Assembly (NCBI RefSeq): GCF_012986595.1
Contig: NZ_JAAQYM010000001.1
Location: 1-64,000, forward strand
Source: Pseudomonas koreensis
GTDB lineage: Bacteria; Pseudomonadota; Gammaproteobacteria; Pseudomonadales; Pseudomonadaceae
Reading direction: 5' to 3'
Length of the DNA stretch: 64,000 bases
Positions within the stretch are counted from its first letter, which is position 1, and the number at the start of each line of letters is the position of its first letter. Shown one piece after another: positions 25,532 through 35,081 of the stretch. The position numbers and the translations under genes are program-made. The notes below the pieces were generated by a model that saw only the letters and a list, made by a program, of their open reading frames with translations, was not told the DNA's origin and did no database searches.

Positions 25532-26092
25532 TCATGGTTGCAGTGGTTTTGAGGCAATAGCTTTCTCAACCGCCGCAATAAACTCCGGATCATCCGGCTT
25601 GGTCAGGCTGGAGAAATTCGCGATCACCTTGCCTTGCCGGTCGATCACGTATTTGTAGAAATTCCACTTCGGCGCGCTGCTCTGTTCCGCCAGCACTTTG
25701 AACAGGTGGGTCGCGTCATCGCCTCGAACTTTCTGCGGCTCGGTCATGGCAAACGTCACGCCGTAGTTGGCATAGCAGACCTTGGCGGTCTCGGCGCTGT
25801 CCTTGGACTCCTGTTTGAAATCATTGGACGGCACACCGAGCATTTCCAGGCCTTGCGCCTTGTACCGCTGATTCAGCGCCTCAAGCCCCTCGAACTGCGG
25901 AGCAAAGCCACAGAAACTGGCGGTATTGATCACCACCAGCGGTTTGCCGGCGTAGCGCTGACAGAGATCGATGGATTCCTTGGCACGCAGCTTGGGCAGC
26001 GAACCTTGCAGCGCCTCCGGACAATCAGCGGCCTGGGCCAGTCCGGTCAACGCCATCAGCAACGCGGGTACAGCACACCAGCGCATGAGCAT
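25532..26092 (-). CDS. secreted glutathione peroxidase-family protein
   Basis: 186 aa, start at ATG 26092 with AAAGGA 8 nt upstream (the preceding ATG sits inside the ribosome site). A signal peptide ([20 protein letters not shown]) sends it to the periplasm, unlike cytosolic BtuE-type enzymes. The catalytic region [20 protein letters not shown] holds the peroxidatic Cys in place of selenocysteine. [10 protein letters not shown] and [15 protein letters not shown] are the other family blocks. It reduces peroxides, probably using thioredoxin-like donors. Neighbours include an MFS gene and a MarR regulator in the same direction. Confidence 0.9.
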   Translation of the reverse strand: MLMRWCAVPALLMALTGLAQAADCPEALQGSLPKLRAKESIDLCQRYAGKPLVVINTASFCGFAPQFEGLEALNQRYKAQGLEMLGVPSNDFKQESKDSAETAKVCYANYGVTFAMTEPQKVRGDDATHLFKVLAEQSSAPKWNFYKYVIDRQGKVIANFSSLTKPDDPEFIAAVEKAIASKPLQP

Positions 26093-26144
26093 GTCGGGCA
26101 TCCTTTAGCAGTCATCAGACCTCGACGTTACTCGCCCTCCAAGC

Positions 26145-26270
26145 CTACAAGCAAGCGCCCATGCCCAACTGCATCAGCGCCAGGCCGCCCTGATGCCAGC
26201 CCCACCACACCAGCGCCAGCAACAGGGCGCCGAGTGCCGTGAAGACGAGTCGCGGCCAGGTGCGCTTCAT
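26145..26270 (-). CDS. 41-aa single-span membrane microprotein
   Basis: Starts at ATG 26270 inside the end of the upstream MFS gene (ATGA overlap), which suggests translational coupling. Sequence begins MKRTWPRL and continues with one hydrophobic helix of about 20 residues rich in Leu/Ala/Trp (VFTALGALLLALVWWGWHQG), ending MGACL. Too short for most gene finders. The positive N-terminus predicts an N-in orientation. It might be a subunit or modulator of the adjacent transporter; function unknown. Confidence 0.65.
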   Translation of the reverse strand: MKRTWPRLVFTALGALLLALVWWGWHQGGLALMQLGMGACL

Positions 26271-27475
26271 GCTGCGCTCACCCCCGGTTGCAGGCGCGCG
26301 ACCGGACGTTCGCGCACCGGCCAGTTCAGCGCCGCCGCCAACAGGCTCAAGAGAATCGCCACTTGCCAGATCAAGTCATAACTCCCGGTACGGTCATACA
26401 CCACCCCGCCCAGCCAGCCGCCGAGGAAAGAGCCGAGCTGGTGAAACAGGAACACGATACCGCCGAGCATGGACAGATTGCGCACACCAAACAAGGTCGC
26501 CACCGTACCGTTGGTCAACGGCACCGTCGACAGCCACAGGAAGCCCATGGCCATACCGAACAGGTACGCCGAAGTCGTCGTCACCGGCAGCCACAGGAAC
26601 AGCACGATCACCACCGCGCGCAGCAGGTATAACGCCGTCAGCAGACGCGGTTTGGACATGCGCCCGCCAAGCCAGCCGGCGGTATAAGTCCCGAAGATGT
26701 TGAACAGCCCGATCAGCGCCAGCACCGTGGTGCCGACCGTGGCGGGTAGATGTTGATCGACCAGATAGGCCGGCAGATGCACGCCGATGAACACCACCTG
26801 AAAGCCACAGACGAAAAAACCGAACGCCAGCAGCCAGAAGCCGGAATGCGAACAGGCTTCGCGCAGCGCTTCAGACAGGGTTTGTTCATGGCCCAGCACC
26901 GGCAGCGGCTTGTCCTTGAGCATGCTCACCAGCGGCACAATCAGCGCCACCAGCAGGCCTAGCACCAACAGCGCAGCCGACCAGCCGAGCCAGCCGATCA
27001 GGCCCAGTGTGCCGGGCAGCATGGCGAACTGGCCGAACGAGCCGGCGGCGCTGGCAATGCCCATGCCCATGCTGCGTTTTTCCGGCGGCACCGCACGACC
27101 GACGACGCCGAGGATCACCGAGAACGAAGTACCGGACAGGCCGATACCGATCAGCAGGCCCGCGCTCAACGACAAGCTCAGCGCCGAATCCGACAGGCCC
27201 ATAAACACCAGGCCCAAGGCGTAGAGCACACCGCCGACCAGCACCACTTTGGCCGCACCGAAACGGTCAGCCAACGCCCCGGTGAACGGTTGCGCCAGGC
27301 CCCAGATCAGGTTCTGCAAGGCAATGGCGAAGGCAAACACCTCGCGCCCCCAGCCGAACTGCGCGCTCATCGGCGACAGGAACAGACCGAAGCCGTGCCG
27401 CACGCCCAATGACAACGCCAGAATCAGCGCACTTCCCAGTAACACCCAACCGCACGTACGCCACATCGTTGTCAT
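26267..27475 (-). CDS. MFS transporter under MarR control
   Basis: 402 aa with 12 hydrophobic helices. Begins MTTMWRTCGWVLLGSALILA; motif-A-like GALADRFGAAKVVLVGG follows helix 2, and RSMGMGIASAAGSFGQF is the helix 4-5 region, typical of the OFA/YbfB-like MFS subgroup. GGAG lies 7 nt before ATG 27475. The palindrome GCGGGTATATACCCGC lies 16-31 nt upstream and matches a similar site before the marR gene. It sits directly downstream of marR in the same direction. The substrate is unknown. Confidence 0.9.
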   Translation of the reverse strand: MTTMWRTCGWVLLGSALILALSLGVRHGFGLFLSPMSAQFGWGREVFAFAIALQNLIWGLAQPFTGALADRFGAAKVVLVGGVLYALGLVFMGLSDSALSLSLSAGLLIGIGLSGTSFSVILGVVGRAVPPEKRSMGMGIASAAGSFGQFAMLPGTLGLIGWLGWSAALLVLGLLVALIVPLVSMLKDKPLPVLGHEQTLSEALREACSHSGFWLLAFGFFVCGFQVVFIGVHLPAYLVDQHLPATVGTTVLALIGLFNIFGTYTAGWLGGRMSKPRLLTALYLLRAVVIVLFLWLPVTTTSAYLFGMAMGFLWLSTVPLTNGTVATLFGVRNLSMLGGIVFLFHQLGSFLGGWLGGVVYDRTGSYDLIWQVAILLSLLAAALNWPVRERPVARLQPGVSAA

Positions 27476-27490
27476 TGTTATTCTCCAGGC

Positions 27491-27506
27491 GCGGGTATAT
27501 ACCCGC
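27491..27506. promoter_or_regulatory. MarR-type operator before the MFS gene
   Basis: Perfect 16-bp palindrome GCGGGTATATACCCGC between marR and the MFS start codon. The core TGTATATACCCG recurs upstream of marR. Confidence 0.75.
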
Positions 27507-27528
27507 TTAGATCCGCAAAAACTGGCCC

Positions 27529-27933
27529 TCAGGCCAGTTCGTCCAACAGTCGCAGCAAGATTTCGCGCTTCTCGGCACCCAGGCGATCGACCAATCGCTG
27601 TTGCGCCGCTTCCCAGGCCGGCAGCGCCGCTGCCAGACGCTGCACACCGGCCTCGGTGAGCCTGACGATGCGATTACGCATGTCTTCGCCCTCGGCCAAG
27701 GCCACCAGGCCCTCACCTTCCAGCACCCGCAGATTGCGCCCCAACGTGCTGCGATCCAGGCCCATGGCTTCGGCGAGCTCGGAAATGCTCGGTTGATCCA
27801 GACGCTGCAGGTTGCACAGCAAAGAATACTGGGCAACGTTGATCCCGAAGCCGTCGAGAGCGCCGTCGTAATGCCTGCTGACGCCACGCGCGGCGCGACG
27901 CAGGTTGGTGCACAAACACTGAGAAGGAAGCAT
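27529..27933 (-). CDS. MarR-family regulator
   Basis: 134 aa winged-helix protein. CLCTNLRRAARGVSRHYDGA at residues 7-26 is the dimerisation helix of this MarR subgroup. QPSISELAEAMGLDRSTLGR at about 47-66 is the recognition helix-turn-helix, followed by the wing (EGEDMRNRIVRLTEAG). It probably represses itself and the adjacent MFS transporter through the GTATATAC sites found upstream of both; a cysteine pair (Cys7 and Cys9) could support redox sensing, but this is inference. As I recall, marR, an MFS gene, gpx and a fadL homologue occur together in P. aeruginosa as well. Confidence 0.92.
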   Translation of the reverse strand: MLPSQCLCTNLRRAARGVSRHYDGALDGFGINVAQYSLLCNLQRLDQPSISELAEAMGLDRSTLGRNLRVLEGEGLVALAEGEDMRNRIVRLTEAGVQRLAAALPAWEAAQQRLVDRLGAEKREILLRLLDELA

Positions 27934-27937
27934 GATG

Positions 27938-27951
27938 CGTGTATATACCCG
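27938..27951. promoter_or_regulatory. MarR-type operator before marR
   Basis: CGTGTATATACCCG, sharing GTATATACCCG with the perfect palindrome before the MFS gene and lying 5 nt upstream of the marR start codon; suggests autorepression. Confidence 0.65.
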
Positions 27952-28011
27952 TGACTGTGTTAAATCAAGTTACATGTGTTTTTTCAGTCGTATTTCCGGT
28001 GCCGGACAGAC

Positions 28012-28074
28012 TGCTATCACGAGCAGGCTCAAGCCTACAAAAGCCCTGTAGAAGTCAGCCTGCTCGCGATGAGG
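28012..28074. repeat. degenerate REP pair
   Basis: CACGAGCAGGCTCAAGCCTACA and the inverted GTAGAAGTCAGCCTGCTCGCGA form a decayed REP doublet between marR and cobS. Confidence 0.6.
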
Positions 28075-28097
28075 CCAGAACAGGCAACACAAATATG

Positions 28098-28829
28098 TCA
28101 GACCAACACCACCCCAACCAGCACCGCCACTTCCAGCAATTCCAGCAACGCCCCCGCCGTATCGCCCGTGGTCCCGCCCAACCGCCGCATCATCAGTTGC
28201 CGCAGCCAGACAAACATGCCGAACGCGACAACCAGCGCCACCAGCGCTTTACCCCCGGCGATCAACAAACAGCCCAGCGCACTCCCCCCCAGCACCCACC
28301 AACCCGCCTTGCGCGGCAGATGATCGGCCAACGCCTGGCCCAACCCTCCGGCCCGCACATACGGCGTGGTCAGAAACAACCCCAGCAATGCCGTGCGCCC
28401 GAGCAGCGGCACGATGATCAACGTGAGCGCGTGCCCTTGCTCGATCAGCGCCAGCAACGCGGTAAACTTGAGCAGCAACACCAGCACCAGCGTCACCACC
28501 GCGATTGGCCCGCTGCGCGGATCTTTCATGATGGTCAGCGTGCGCTCACGATCACCGAAGCCTCCGAGCCAGGCATCGGCGCTGTCGGCCAGCCCGTCGA
28601 GGTGCAGCGCGCCGCTGAGCAGCACCCACACCGTCAGCAACAGCGCCGCATGCAACAACAATGGTGCGCCGGCCAAGGCCAGGTTCAGCGCCCAGAGGAT
28701 CAACCCGAACAGCAGCCCCACCAGCGGATAAAACAGCAACGAACGCCCAAGCTGTTCCGGCTCCGGCATCCCCGGCAGACGAATCGGCAAGCTGCTGAGA
28801 AATTGCAGGGCGATCCACAGTGGCAGCAT
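28098..28829 (-). CDS. cobS: adenosylcobinamide-GDP ribazoletransferase (cobalamin synthase)
   Basis: 243 aa integral-membrane enzyme from ATG 28829. LHLDGLADSADAWLGGFGDR near residue 80 is the CobS catalytic block with its metal-binding Asp residues, and MKDPRSGPIAVV follows. It joins adenosylcobinamide-GDP with alpha-ribazole (phosphate) to give adenosylcobalamin (phosphate) at the inner membrane. It is last in the cob operon, one base past the stop of cobC. The P. aeruginosa name is cobV. Confidence 0.95.
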   Translation of the reverse strand: MLPLWIALQFLSSLPIRLPGMPEPEQLGRSLLFYPLVGLLFGLILWALNLALAGAPLLLHAALLLTVWVLLSGALHLDGLADSADAWLGGFGDRERTLTIMKDPRSGPIAVVTLVLVLLLKFTALLALIEQGHALTLIIVPLLGRTALLGLFLTTPYVRAGGLGQALADHLPRKAGWWVLGGSALGCLLIAGGKALVALVVAFGMFVWLRQLMMRRLGGTTGDTAGALLELLEVAVLVGVVLV

Positions 28830-28830
28830 G

Positions 28831-29406
28831 TCAGTGCCCTTCCTTGAGCGAGCCGTCGGCCGCAACGGTCAGGGCAAACAGCGAAGCATGCGCGACTTCG
28901 ACATTGAGCAACTGCTCACGCGGCAAGCCACGCGCCTGCGCCAGCAACAGACGCATCACGCCGCCATGACTGATCAGCAACACGCGTTCGCCGGCACAGG
29001 CCTGCTGCAACCGCGCAACCGAACCCAGCACGCGCGTAGCAAAAGCGCTGACCGGCTCACCCTGCGGCGGCGTGAAGGTATACGGGTCAGCCCAGAACCG
29101 CCCCAGCGCGTCGGCGTCGGTTTCCATCAGCGCTGCGGCGCTTTGCCCTTCCCAGGCGCCGAAATGCAGTTCCTGCAGATCATTGTCCAGTTGCACCGGC
29201 AGGTTCAGTTGCTCGCCCAGTTCGGCGGCAAACCGCGCGCAACGCTGCAGCGGCGAACTGACCAGCCGATCCCACGGCCCGCCCGCCACCACAGCTGCAC
29301 GCATCTGCGCCCACCCCTTTTCGGTGAGCGCATCATCGAGACTGCCACGCAAACCGCCGCCCAGTTCGGTCTCTCCGTGACGCAACAGGTCCAGACGCAA
29401 GGTCAT
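28831..29406 (-). CDS. cobC: alpha-ribazole phosphatase, histidine phosphatase family
   Basis: 191 aa from ATG 29406, overlapping the cobT stop (ATGA). LLRHGET at residues 7-13 places the catalytic His10 in the RHG motif of the phosphoglycerate-mutase-like superfamily. [17 protein letters not shown] and [13 protein letters not shown] complete the active site. It removes the 5'-phosphate from alpha-ribazole phosphate or adenosylcobalamin phosphate. Operon position next to cobS supports this over a generic phosphatase. Confidence 0.92.
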   Translation of the reverse strand: MTLRLDLLRHGETELGGGLRGSLDDALTEKGWAQMRAAVVAGGPWDRLVSSPLQRCARFAAELGEQLNLPVQLDNDLQELHFGAWEGQSAAALMETDADALGRFWADPYTFTPPQGEPVSAFATRVLGSVARLQQACAGERVLLISHGGVMRLLLAQARGLPREQLLNVEVAHASLFALTVAADGSLKEGH

Positions 29407-30458
29407 GCCGGACGGTCCGCCACCGCGGCTTCGGCGAACGTCGCCATCTGCCCGTGCAGATCGCAAGCCATGCGCAACAGCGGCACCGCCAACGCCGCCC
29501 CGCTGCCCTCGCCCAGACGCAAGCCGAGTTCCAGCAACGGTTCCGCACCGAGGGTTTCCAGCACGTGGCGATGGCCCGGCTCGGCACCACGATGGCCGAA
29601 CAACAGCCACTCGCGGCACGCCGGATTCAGACGCACTGCCACCAGCGCAGCGACCGTGCAGATAAAGCCGTCCACCAACACCGCAACGCCTTCCTGGGCA
29701 CAGGCCAGATACGCGCCGACCAGCGCGGCGATTTCGAAACCGCCGAGGTTGAACAGGGTTTGCAGCGCATCGCCACGCTGCGCCGCGTGCAGCGCCAGCG
29801 CGCGCTCGATCACTTGCGCCTTATGGCTGACGCCTTCGGCATTCAGCCCGGTACCGGGACCGGTCAGATGCGCCACCGGGCAATCGAGCAAGGCACAGGC
29901 CAGCGCACTGGCGGCGGTGGTATTGCCGATGCCCATCTCGCCACCGATGAACAGTTGCGCGCCGGCCGCTTTCGCCCGCAGCACACTGTCGCGCCCGGCC
30001 TGCAAGGCGAGTCCGCCCTGCGCCTGAGTCATTGCCGCGCCCTTGGCGAAATTCGCCGTGCCCGGGCCGACATTCAGGTGCAACACGCCCGGCAGGTTCA
30101 ACGTCGGCGTCACCGTGCCCAGGTCCACCACTTCCAGTTGTGCATCGAGCTGACGCGCCAGCACGCTGATCGCCGCGCCGCCGCTGACGAAATTGAGCAG
30201 CATTTGCCCGGTGACTTCCTGCGGGAACGCTGACACCCCTTCCGCGACCACGCCGTGATCACCGGCAAAAATCGCGATCCAGACCTGCTCCAGCGTCGGT
30301 TTGACCTGACCCTGCAATCCGGCCAGTTGCACCGCCACGCTTTCGAGGCGACCGAGGGAGCCGGCCGGTTTGGTCAGTTTCTGTTGGCGCGCCGCCGCTT
30401 GTTCAACGATCTGGGCATTCACGGGTTTGCACGGGTTCAACCACCACGCTTGAGTCAT
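29403..30458 (-). CDS. cobT: nicotinate-nucleotide--dimethylbenzimidazole phosphoribosyltransferase
   Basis: 351 aa, the family's usual length. [22 protein letters not shown] near residue 30, [20 protein letters not shown] near 65 and [19 protein letters not shown] near 170 are the CobT signatures for binding the base and phosphoribosyl donor. It makes alpha-ribazole 5'-phosphate from nicotinate mononucleotide and DMB. DMB is supplied by BluB in the same operon. Overlaps cobU by 4 bases. Confidence 0.97.
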   Translation of the reverse strand: MTQAWWLNPCKPVNAQIVEQAAARQQKLTKPAGSLGRLESVAVQLAGLQGQVKPTLEQVWIAIFAGDHGVVAEGVSAFPQEVTGQMLLNFVSGGAAISVLARQLDAQLEVVDLGTVTPTLNLPGVLHLNVGPGTANFAKGAAMTQAQGGLALQAGRDSVLRAKAAGAQLFIGGEMGIGNTTAASALACALLDCPVAHLTGPGTGLNAEGVSHKAQVIERALALHAAQRGDALQTLFNLGGFEIAALVGAYLACAQEGVAVLVDGFICTVAALVAVRLNPACREWLLFGHRGAEPGHRHVLETLGAEPLLELGLRLGEGSGAALAVPLLRMACDLHGQMATFAEAAVADRPA

Positions 30459-30976
30459 AACGCAGGTCCTTTCAGGGTCAGGGGCAGGCCGGCGACGGTC
30501 AGGACAACACGCTGACAGCGCTCAGCCAGAGCTTGATGCAGCCAACCGGCTTCATCGACGTAGCGGCGAGTCAATTCGCCCAGCGGCACGACACCCATTC
30601 CGGTCTCGTTGCTGACAAAAATGATTTCCCCCGGCAATGACGCCAGGCAGTCCAGCAGGGCTTCGCGCTCGGCGGCGAGACGCTCGGCGTCATCGAGCAT
30701 CAGCAGATTGGTCAGCCACAGGGTCAGGCAGTCCACCAGCAGGCAGCGCTCGGCGCTGGCGTTGTCCCGCAGGACGCGGGCCAGTTCCAGCGGTTCTTCG
30801 ATCAACGCCCATGCGGCCGGGCGACGAGCGCGGTGATGAGCGACACGCGCGTTCATTTCGCCGTCCAGCGGTTGGCTGGTGGCGATGTAGGTGACCGCCA
30901 GTTGGCTGTCGCTGGCGAGTTTTTCCGCCAGGCGACTTTTGCCGGAGCGGGCGCCGCCGAGGATCAGTTGGAGCAT
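30455..30976 (-). CDS. cobU: bifunctional adenosylcobinamide kinase/guanylyltransferase
   Basis: 173 aa. GGARSGKS at residues 7-14 is the P-loop; [20 protein letters not shown] then [12 protein letters not shown] contains the histidine region that is guanylylated. [12 protein letters not shown] is another family block. It phosphorylates adenosylcobinamide and then transfers GMP to it. Also called cobP. A REP doublet separates it from cobQ upstream. Confidence 0.97.
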   Translation of the reverse strand: MLQLILGGARSGKSRLAEKLASDSQLAVTYIATSQPLDGEMNARVAHHRARRPAAWALIEEPLELARVLRDNASAERCLLVDCLTLWLTNLLMLDDAERLAAEREALLDCLASLPGEIIFVSNETGMGVVPLGELTRRYVDEAGWLHQALAERCQRVVLTVAGLPLTLKGPAL

Positions 30977-31014
30977 GGTTCATTCCTTCAAATTGGCGGT
31001 GTACCGACTTCAGC

Positions 31015-31085
31015 CATCGCGAGCAGGCTCACTCCTACAGGAGATCGCGAACAATCCACTGTAGGAGTGAGCCTGCTCGCGATGA
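31015..31085. repeat. REP pair inside the cob operon (cobQ/cobU gap)
   Basis: Two inverted CGCGAGCAGGCTCACTCCTACA units around a short spacer, between cobQ and cobU. It may form an RNA hairpin that divides the operon into segments with different stability. Confidence 0.85.
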
Positions 31086-31092
31086 ATCCACC

Positions 31093-32544
31093 TCAAATCC
31101 CACAAAGCTGACGCAATAGCGCGGTATCCAGATGTTTCTCCACCAGGTCCGCCAGGCGCTCGATATCGCGCTCGCGCAAGCCGTGGTAATCCACTTCCTG
31201 CACATCACACAAACCGGCCCAACGCAGCAACGCGGCACTGGCCTGCGGCGCTTCGAACAAGCCGTGCAGATAGGTGCCGAACACCTGTCCGTCCAGACTC
31301 TGCGCACCGTCGCAACGACCGTCGTCCAGATGCACCGCCGCGTTCTCCAGCGCCGGCCCCACCGTCACGCCCGCATGGATTTCATAGCCACTGACCTCGG
31401 CCTGTTCCAGCGCCAGACGCCCGCGCACGTTGCGCAATTGCTTCTCGGCTTCCAGCGTCGTTTCGAATGCGAGCAAACCCAGACCGGCACTCGACCCCGG
31501 CGCGCCTTCCAGCCCCTGCGGGTCATGCACCTGCTCACCGAGCATCTGCAGGCCACCGCAGATCCCCAGCAGCTTGCCGCCATAGCGTAGGTGCCGATGG
31601 ATCGCCGTGTCCCAGCCATTGGCGCGCAGATACGCCAGATCGCTGCGCACGCTTTTCGAGCCCGGCAGGATGATCAGATCGGCAGCGGGAATCGCCTGCC
31701 CCGGGCCGATGAATTGCAGGTCCACTTGCGGATGCAATCGCAGCGGATCGAAATCGGTGTGGTTGCTGATCCGCGGCAGCACCGGCACCACCACTTTCAG
31801 CACTTGCTCGGCCTTGTCGGTCTGGCGCTGGTCGATGCCGTCCTCGGCTTCCAGGTGCAGATCCATCACATACGGCAACACGCCGACTACCGGTTTGCCG
31901 GTGCGCTGTTCCAGCCAGTCGAGGCCCGGTTGCAGCAGGGCGATGTCACCGCGAAAACGGTTGATGATGAAACCCTTGACCCGCGCCTGCTCACTCGGCG
32001 ACAGCAGCTCGAGGGTGCCGACCAGATGCGCAAACACTCCGCCACGATTGATGTCGGCAATCAGCAGCACCGGGCAATCCACCGCTTCGGCAAAGCCCAT
32101 GTTGGCGATGTCGCCGGCACGCAGATTGATCTCGGCCGGCGAGCCTGCGCCCTCGACCATCACCAGCGGATACGCCGCGCTGAGCCGCTCGTGCGAAGCC
32201 AGCACCGCTTGCATGGCGATGGCTTTGTAGTCGTGATAAGCGACGGCGTTCATCGTGGTGACCGCCCGGCCATGGATGATGACTTGGGCGCCCGTGTCGC
32301 TGTTGGGTTTGAGCAGCACCGGATTCATGTCAGTGTGCGGCTCAAGATGCGCGGCTTGCGCCTGCACCGCTTGCGCGCGGCCGATCTCGCCGCCGTCGGC
32401 GGTCACCGCACTGTTGAGCGCCATGTTCTGCGGTTTGAACGGCACCACCGCCACACCCTGACGGGTGGCCCAGCGGCACAGCGCCGTCACCAGCGTGCTT
32501 TTACCGGCGTCGGAAGTGGTGCCCTGCACCATCAGGGTGGTCAT
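31093..32544 (-). CDS. cobQ: cobyric acid synthase
   Basis: 483 aa. The N-terminal dethiobiotin-synthetase-like domain begins [20 protein letters not shown] with its nucleotide-binding loop at 7-16. The C-terminal class-I glutamine amidotransferase domain holds the catalytic Cys in [12 protein letters not shown] and a later YEIHAGVT block with the active His. It amidates four peripheral carboxylates of adenosyl-cobyrinate a,c-diamide. Overlaps cobD by 4 bases. Confidence 0.97.
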   Translation of the reverse strand: MTTLMVQGTTSDAGKSTLVTALCRWATRQGVAVVPFKPQNMALNSAVTADGGEIGRAQAVQAQAAHLEPHTDMNPVLLKPNSDTGAQVIIHGRAVTTMNAVAYHDYKAIAMQAVLASHERLSAAYPLVMVEGAGSPAEINLRAGDIANMGFAEAVDCPVLLIADINRGGVFAHLVGTLELLSPSEQARVKGFIINRFRGDIALLQPGLDWLEQRTGKPVVGVLPYVMDLHLEAEDGIDQRQTDKAEQVLKVVVPVLPRISNHTDFDPLRLHPQVDLQFIGPGQAIPAADLIILPGSKSVRSDLAYLRANGWDTAIHRHLRYGGKLLGICGGLQMLGEQVHDPQGLEGAPGSSAGLGLLAFETTLEAEKQLRNVRGRLALEQAEVSGYEIHAGVTVGPALENAAVHLDDGRCDGAQSLDGQVFGTYLHGLFEAPQASAALLRWAGLCDVQEVDYHGLRERDIERLADLVEKHLDTALLRQLCGI

Positions 32545-33533
32545 TTCGATTCCTTGGCAAAGGCTTGCAGCGCCTGTTCGAGGCGCGCTTCTTCAGCCGC
32601 GTTGGCCGGCAGGCCGAAACGCAGACTGCTGTTGTGGATGAAGATGCGCAGGAGGATGCCGCGTCGAGCCATGAATTCGTGCAGCGCAGGCGCGTGCTCG
32701 GTGATCAGCCACTGGAACAGCGCGCAACCGCCCTGGGGTTTGAAACCGTAGCGCTCCAGCAGCCGCGCCAGACGTTCGCTGGCCTCTTCGCTGCGAATGC
32801 GTTGCCGGGTGTGCGCTTCGGTGTCTTGCAGGCAGGCTTGCCCGAGCACCCGCGTCGGCCCGCTGACCGCCCACGGCCCGACCTGTTCGGCGAGCAACCT
32901 GAGCAACTTGCGCTCGGCCAGCACAAAGCCCAACCGCACCCCGGCCAGACCGAAGAATTTACCGAACGAGCGCAACACGATCAGGCCGACTTGATGGGTA
33001 TGCGACGCCAGACTCAGGTGCGGCGTGTTGTCCATGAACGCTTCATCGACCACCAGCCAGCCGCCCCGCTGGGCCAGCCGCGCGTGCCAGTCGAGCAGTC
33101 GCGCCGGGGTCAGGCTCAGGCCGGTCGGGTTGTTCGGATTGACCACCACCAGCACGTCGAGGCTGTCGAGAAAGAATTCGACTTCCTGCTCCAGCACTTC
33201 GCGCACGATGTAACCGCTGCGCCGCCAGGCTTCAGCGTGCTCGGCATAACACGGCGACAACACGCCGACCTTGCCGGCGCGGCGCAGACGCGGCAGCAAC
33301 TGGATCGCCATCTGCGAACCGGCCACCGGCAGCACTTGGGCAGCGCCGTAGTAATCACACGCCGCCTGTTCCAGTCCGTCGTCGGTTTCCGGCAACCGCG
33401 CCCACGCGCGCAGGGGAATTTCCGGCACAGGAAACGGCCAAGGCGCGAGGCCGCTGGACAGGTCGAGCCAGTCCGCCTCGGCAATGCCGTAATCGAGTGC
33501 GGCCTTGCGCAGCCGGCCACCGTGCTCAAGCAT
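32541..33533 (-). CDS. cobD: threonine-phosphate decarboxylase (CobD-type, PLP)
   Basis: 330 aa fold-type-I aminotransferase-like protein. N-terminus [20 protein letters not shown] is typical. [13 protein letters not shown] and [14 protein letters not shown] are PLP-binding blocks, and the Schiff-base Lys is in [16 protein letters not shown]. It makes (R)-1-amino-2-propanol phosphate from L-threonine phosphate for the nucleotide loop. Named cobC in the P. denitrificans scheme, not to be confused with the phosphatase cobC. Overlaps both neighbours slightly. Confidence 0.93.
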   Translation of the reverse strand: MLEHGGRLRKAALDYGIAEADWLDLSSGLAPWPFPVPEIPLRAWARLPETDDGLEQAACDYYGAAQVLPVAGSQMAIQLLPRLRRAGKVGVLSPCYAEHAEAWRRSGYIVREVLEQEVEFFLDSLDVLVVVNPNNPTGLSLTPARLLDWHARLAQRGGWLVVDEAFMDNTPHLSLASHTHQVGLIVLRSFGKFFGLAGVRLGFVLAERKLLRLLAEQVGPWAVSGPTRVLGQACLQDTEAHTRQRIRSEEASERLARLLERYGFKPQGGCALFQWLITEHAPALHEFMARRGILLRIFIHNSSLRFGLPANAAEEARLEQALQAFAKESK

Positions 33534-34434
33534 AGAATTCAGCCCCCACGCAGAGAATCAGCAGCCATAACCATACCCCGCGCTGGACCAATTGCCAGCC
33601 GCGATCAATCGAATCGGCATCCGCCGGCGCACCTTCGCCCAGTTGCGGACGTTCATGCAGTTCGCCGTGATAGATCGCCGGCCCACCCAACTCGACATTC
33701 AACGCCCCGGCGCCTGCCGCCATCACTGGACCGGCGTTGGGGCTGTCCCATTTCGGCGCCTGCGTGCGCCAGCATTTCCAGGCGAGCCGGGTGTTGCCCA
33801 GCAGCGCGTAGGTCAGTGCCACCAGCCGCGCCGGAATGTAGTTGAGCACGTCGTCGATTTTTGCCGCGCACCAGCCGAAGCGCTCGAAGCGTTCGTTGCG
33901 ATAGCCCCACATTGCGTCGAGCGTGTTGCTCAAGCGGTAGAGCACCACGCCCGGGGCACCGGCCACGACAAACCAGAACAACGCCGCGAACACCGCGTCA
34001 CTGCCGTTTTCCAGCACCGATTCGGTAGCGGCACGGGCGACGGCGGTGCTGTCCAGTTCGCTGGTCTGACGGCTGACCAGATACCCGACGCGTTTGCGCG
34101 CCTCCTCCAGATCATCACCGCGCAGGGCTTTGGCCACGGGTTCGACGTGTTCGCCAAGACTGCGCATGCCGAGGGCGCAATACAGCGCGAGAATCTCGAC
34201 GATCCAGCCCACGTACGGTGCCCAGGAAAACGCGGTGGCGAGCAGCGTCAGCGGCAGCACCGCGATCACCCAGGCGGTGACCCCGTGACTGCGCCAGCCG
34301 CGCCCGCCCGCATTGAAACGGCGCTCGATGCGCCCGGCAAAATTGCCGAACGCCACCAGCGGATGCCAGCGTTTCGGTTCACCCAGCAGCGCATCCAGCG
34401 CGACCGCGGCGACACTCAACAACGCCACACTCAT
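33526..34434 (-). CDS. cbiB: adenosylcobinamide-phosphate synthase
   Basis: 302 aa from ATG 34434, an integral-membrane protein with about five helices. Signatures: [20 protein letters not shown] near the start, [13 protein letters not shown] near 115, and the conserved [20 protein letters not shown] near 225. It attaches aminopropanol phosphate to adenosylcobyrate. It is called cobD in P. aeruginosa. The cobD gene overlaps its 3' end by 8 bases. Confidence 0.95.
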   Translation of the reverse strand: MSVALLSVAAVALDALLGEPKRWHPLVAFGNFAGRIERRFNAGGRGWRSHGVTAWVIAVLPLTLLATAFSWAPYVGWIVEILALYCALGMRSLGEHVEPVAKALRGDDLEEARKRVGYLVSRQTSELDSTAVARAATESVLENGSDAVFAALFWFVVAGAPGVVLYRLSNTLDAMWGYRNERFERFGWCAAKIDDVLNYIPARLVALTYALLGNTRLAWKCWRTQAPKWDSPNAGPVMAAGAGALNVELGGPAIYHGELHERPQLGEGAPADADSIDRGWQLVQRGVWLWLLILCVGAEFYA

Positions 34435-35081
34435 TGACTCACTCCCCAATAATTTTCATACAGCAACTCATTGAGCGGACGCGCCTGCGCCCACCCTTCG
34501 AGCACCAGCATCGGCGCCGGATAGAATGCCTTGACCGGGCCCAGGCACAACACCGCCAGCGGCTTGGCTCCAGCCGGCAGTTGCAGCAGATCGGCCAGTG
34601 CCTGTGGTTCGAACAGCGAGACCCAGCCCATCCCCAGGCCTTCGGCACGCGACGCCAGCCACAGGTTCTGGATCGCGCAGGACAACGAGGCCATGTCCAT
34701 TTCCGGCAGCGTACGACGGCCGAAAATGTGTTTTTCACGATCATCCATCAGCGCCGCGACCAACACTTCGGCGCAGTCGTTGATGCCTTCGACCTTGAGC
34801 TTCATGAACTCGTCGCTGCGCTCGCCGAGGGCAATGGCTGTGCGGATGCGTTCTTCTTCCACCAGATTCTGGATCTGCCCGCGCAGTGCGCGATCGCTGA
34901 TACGGATGAAACGCCACGGCTGCATCAGGCCGACACTGGGTGCCTGATGCGCGGCTTCGAGCAGGCGACGCAACAGCTCCGGTTCGACCGTGCCACCGAT
35001 GAAGTGGCGCATGTCGCGGCGTTCGGCGATGGCTTTGTAAACCGCTGCGCGTTCGGCTTCGGAAAATGCGTTGTCGGTCAT
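34431..35081 (-). CDS. bluB: 5,6-dimethylbenzimidazole synthase BluB
   Basis: 216 aa nitroreductase-fold flavoenzyme. [20 protein letters not shown] near residue 22 binds [22 protein letters not shown] and [12 protein letters not shown] are the diagnostic BluB blocks. It fragments reduced FMN with O2 to give DMB, the lower ligand of cobalamin. Its ATG overlaps the stop codon of cobB, and the ribosome-site region lies at the end of the REP palindrome that forms the last codons of cobB. Confidence 0.95.
   Translation of the reverse strand: MTDNAFSEAERAAVYKAIAERRDMRHFIGGTVEPELLRRLLEAAHQAPSVGLMQPWRFIRISDRALRGQIQNLVEEERIRTAIALGERSDEFMKLKVEGINDCAEVLVAALMDDREKHIFGRRTLPEMDMASLSCAIQNLWLASRAEGLGMGWVSLFEPQALADLLQLPAGAKPLAVLCLGPVKAFYPAPMLVLEGWAQARPLNELLYENYWGVSQ

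Noticed and set aside
31591..32751. 386-aa plus-strand ORF opposite cobQ/cobD
   Set aside because: Arg/His/Gln-rich antisense translation overlapping two firm genes.
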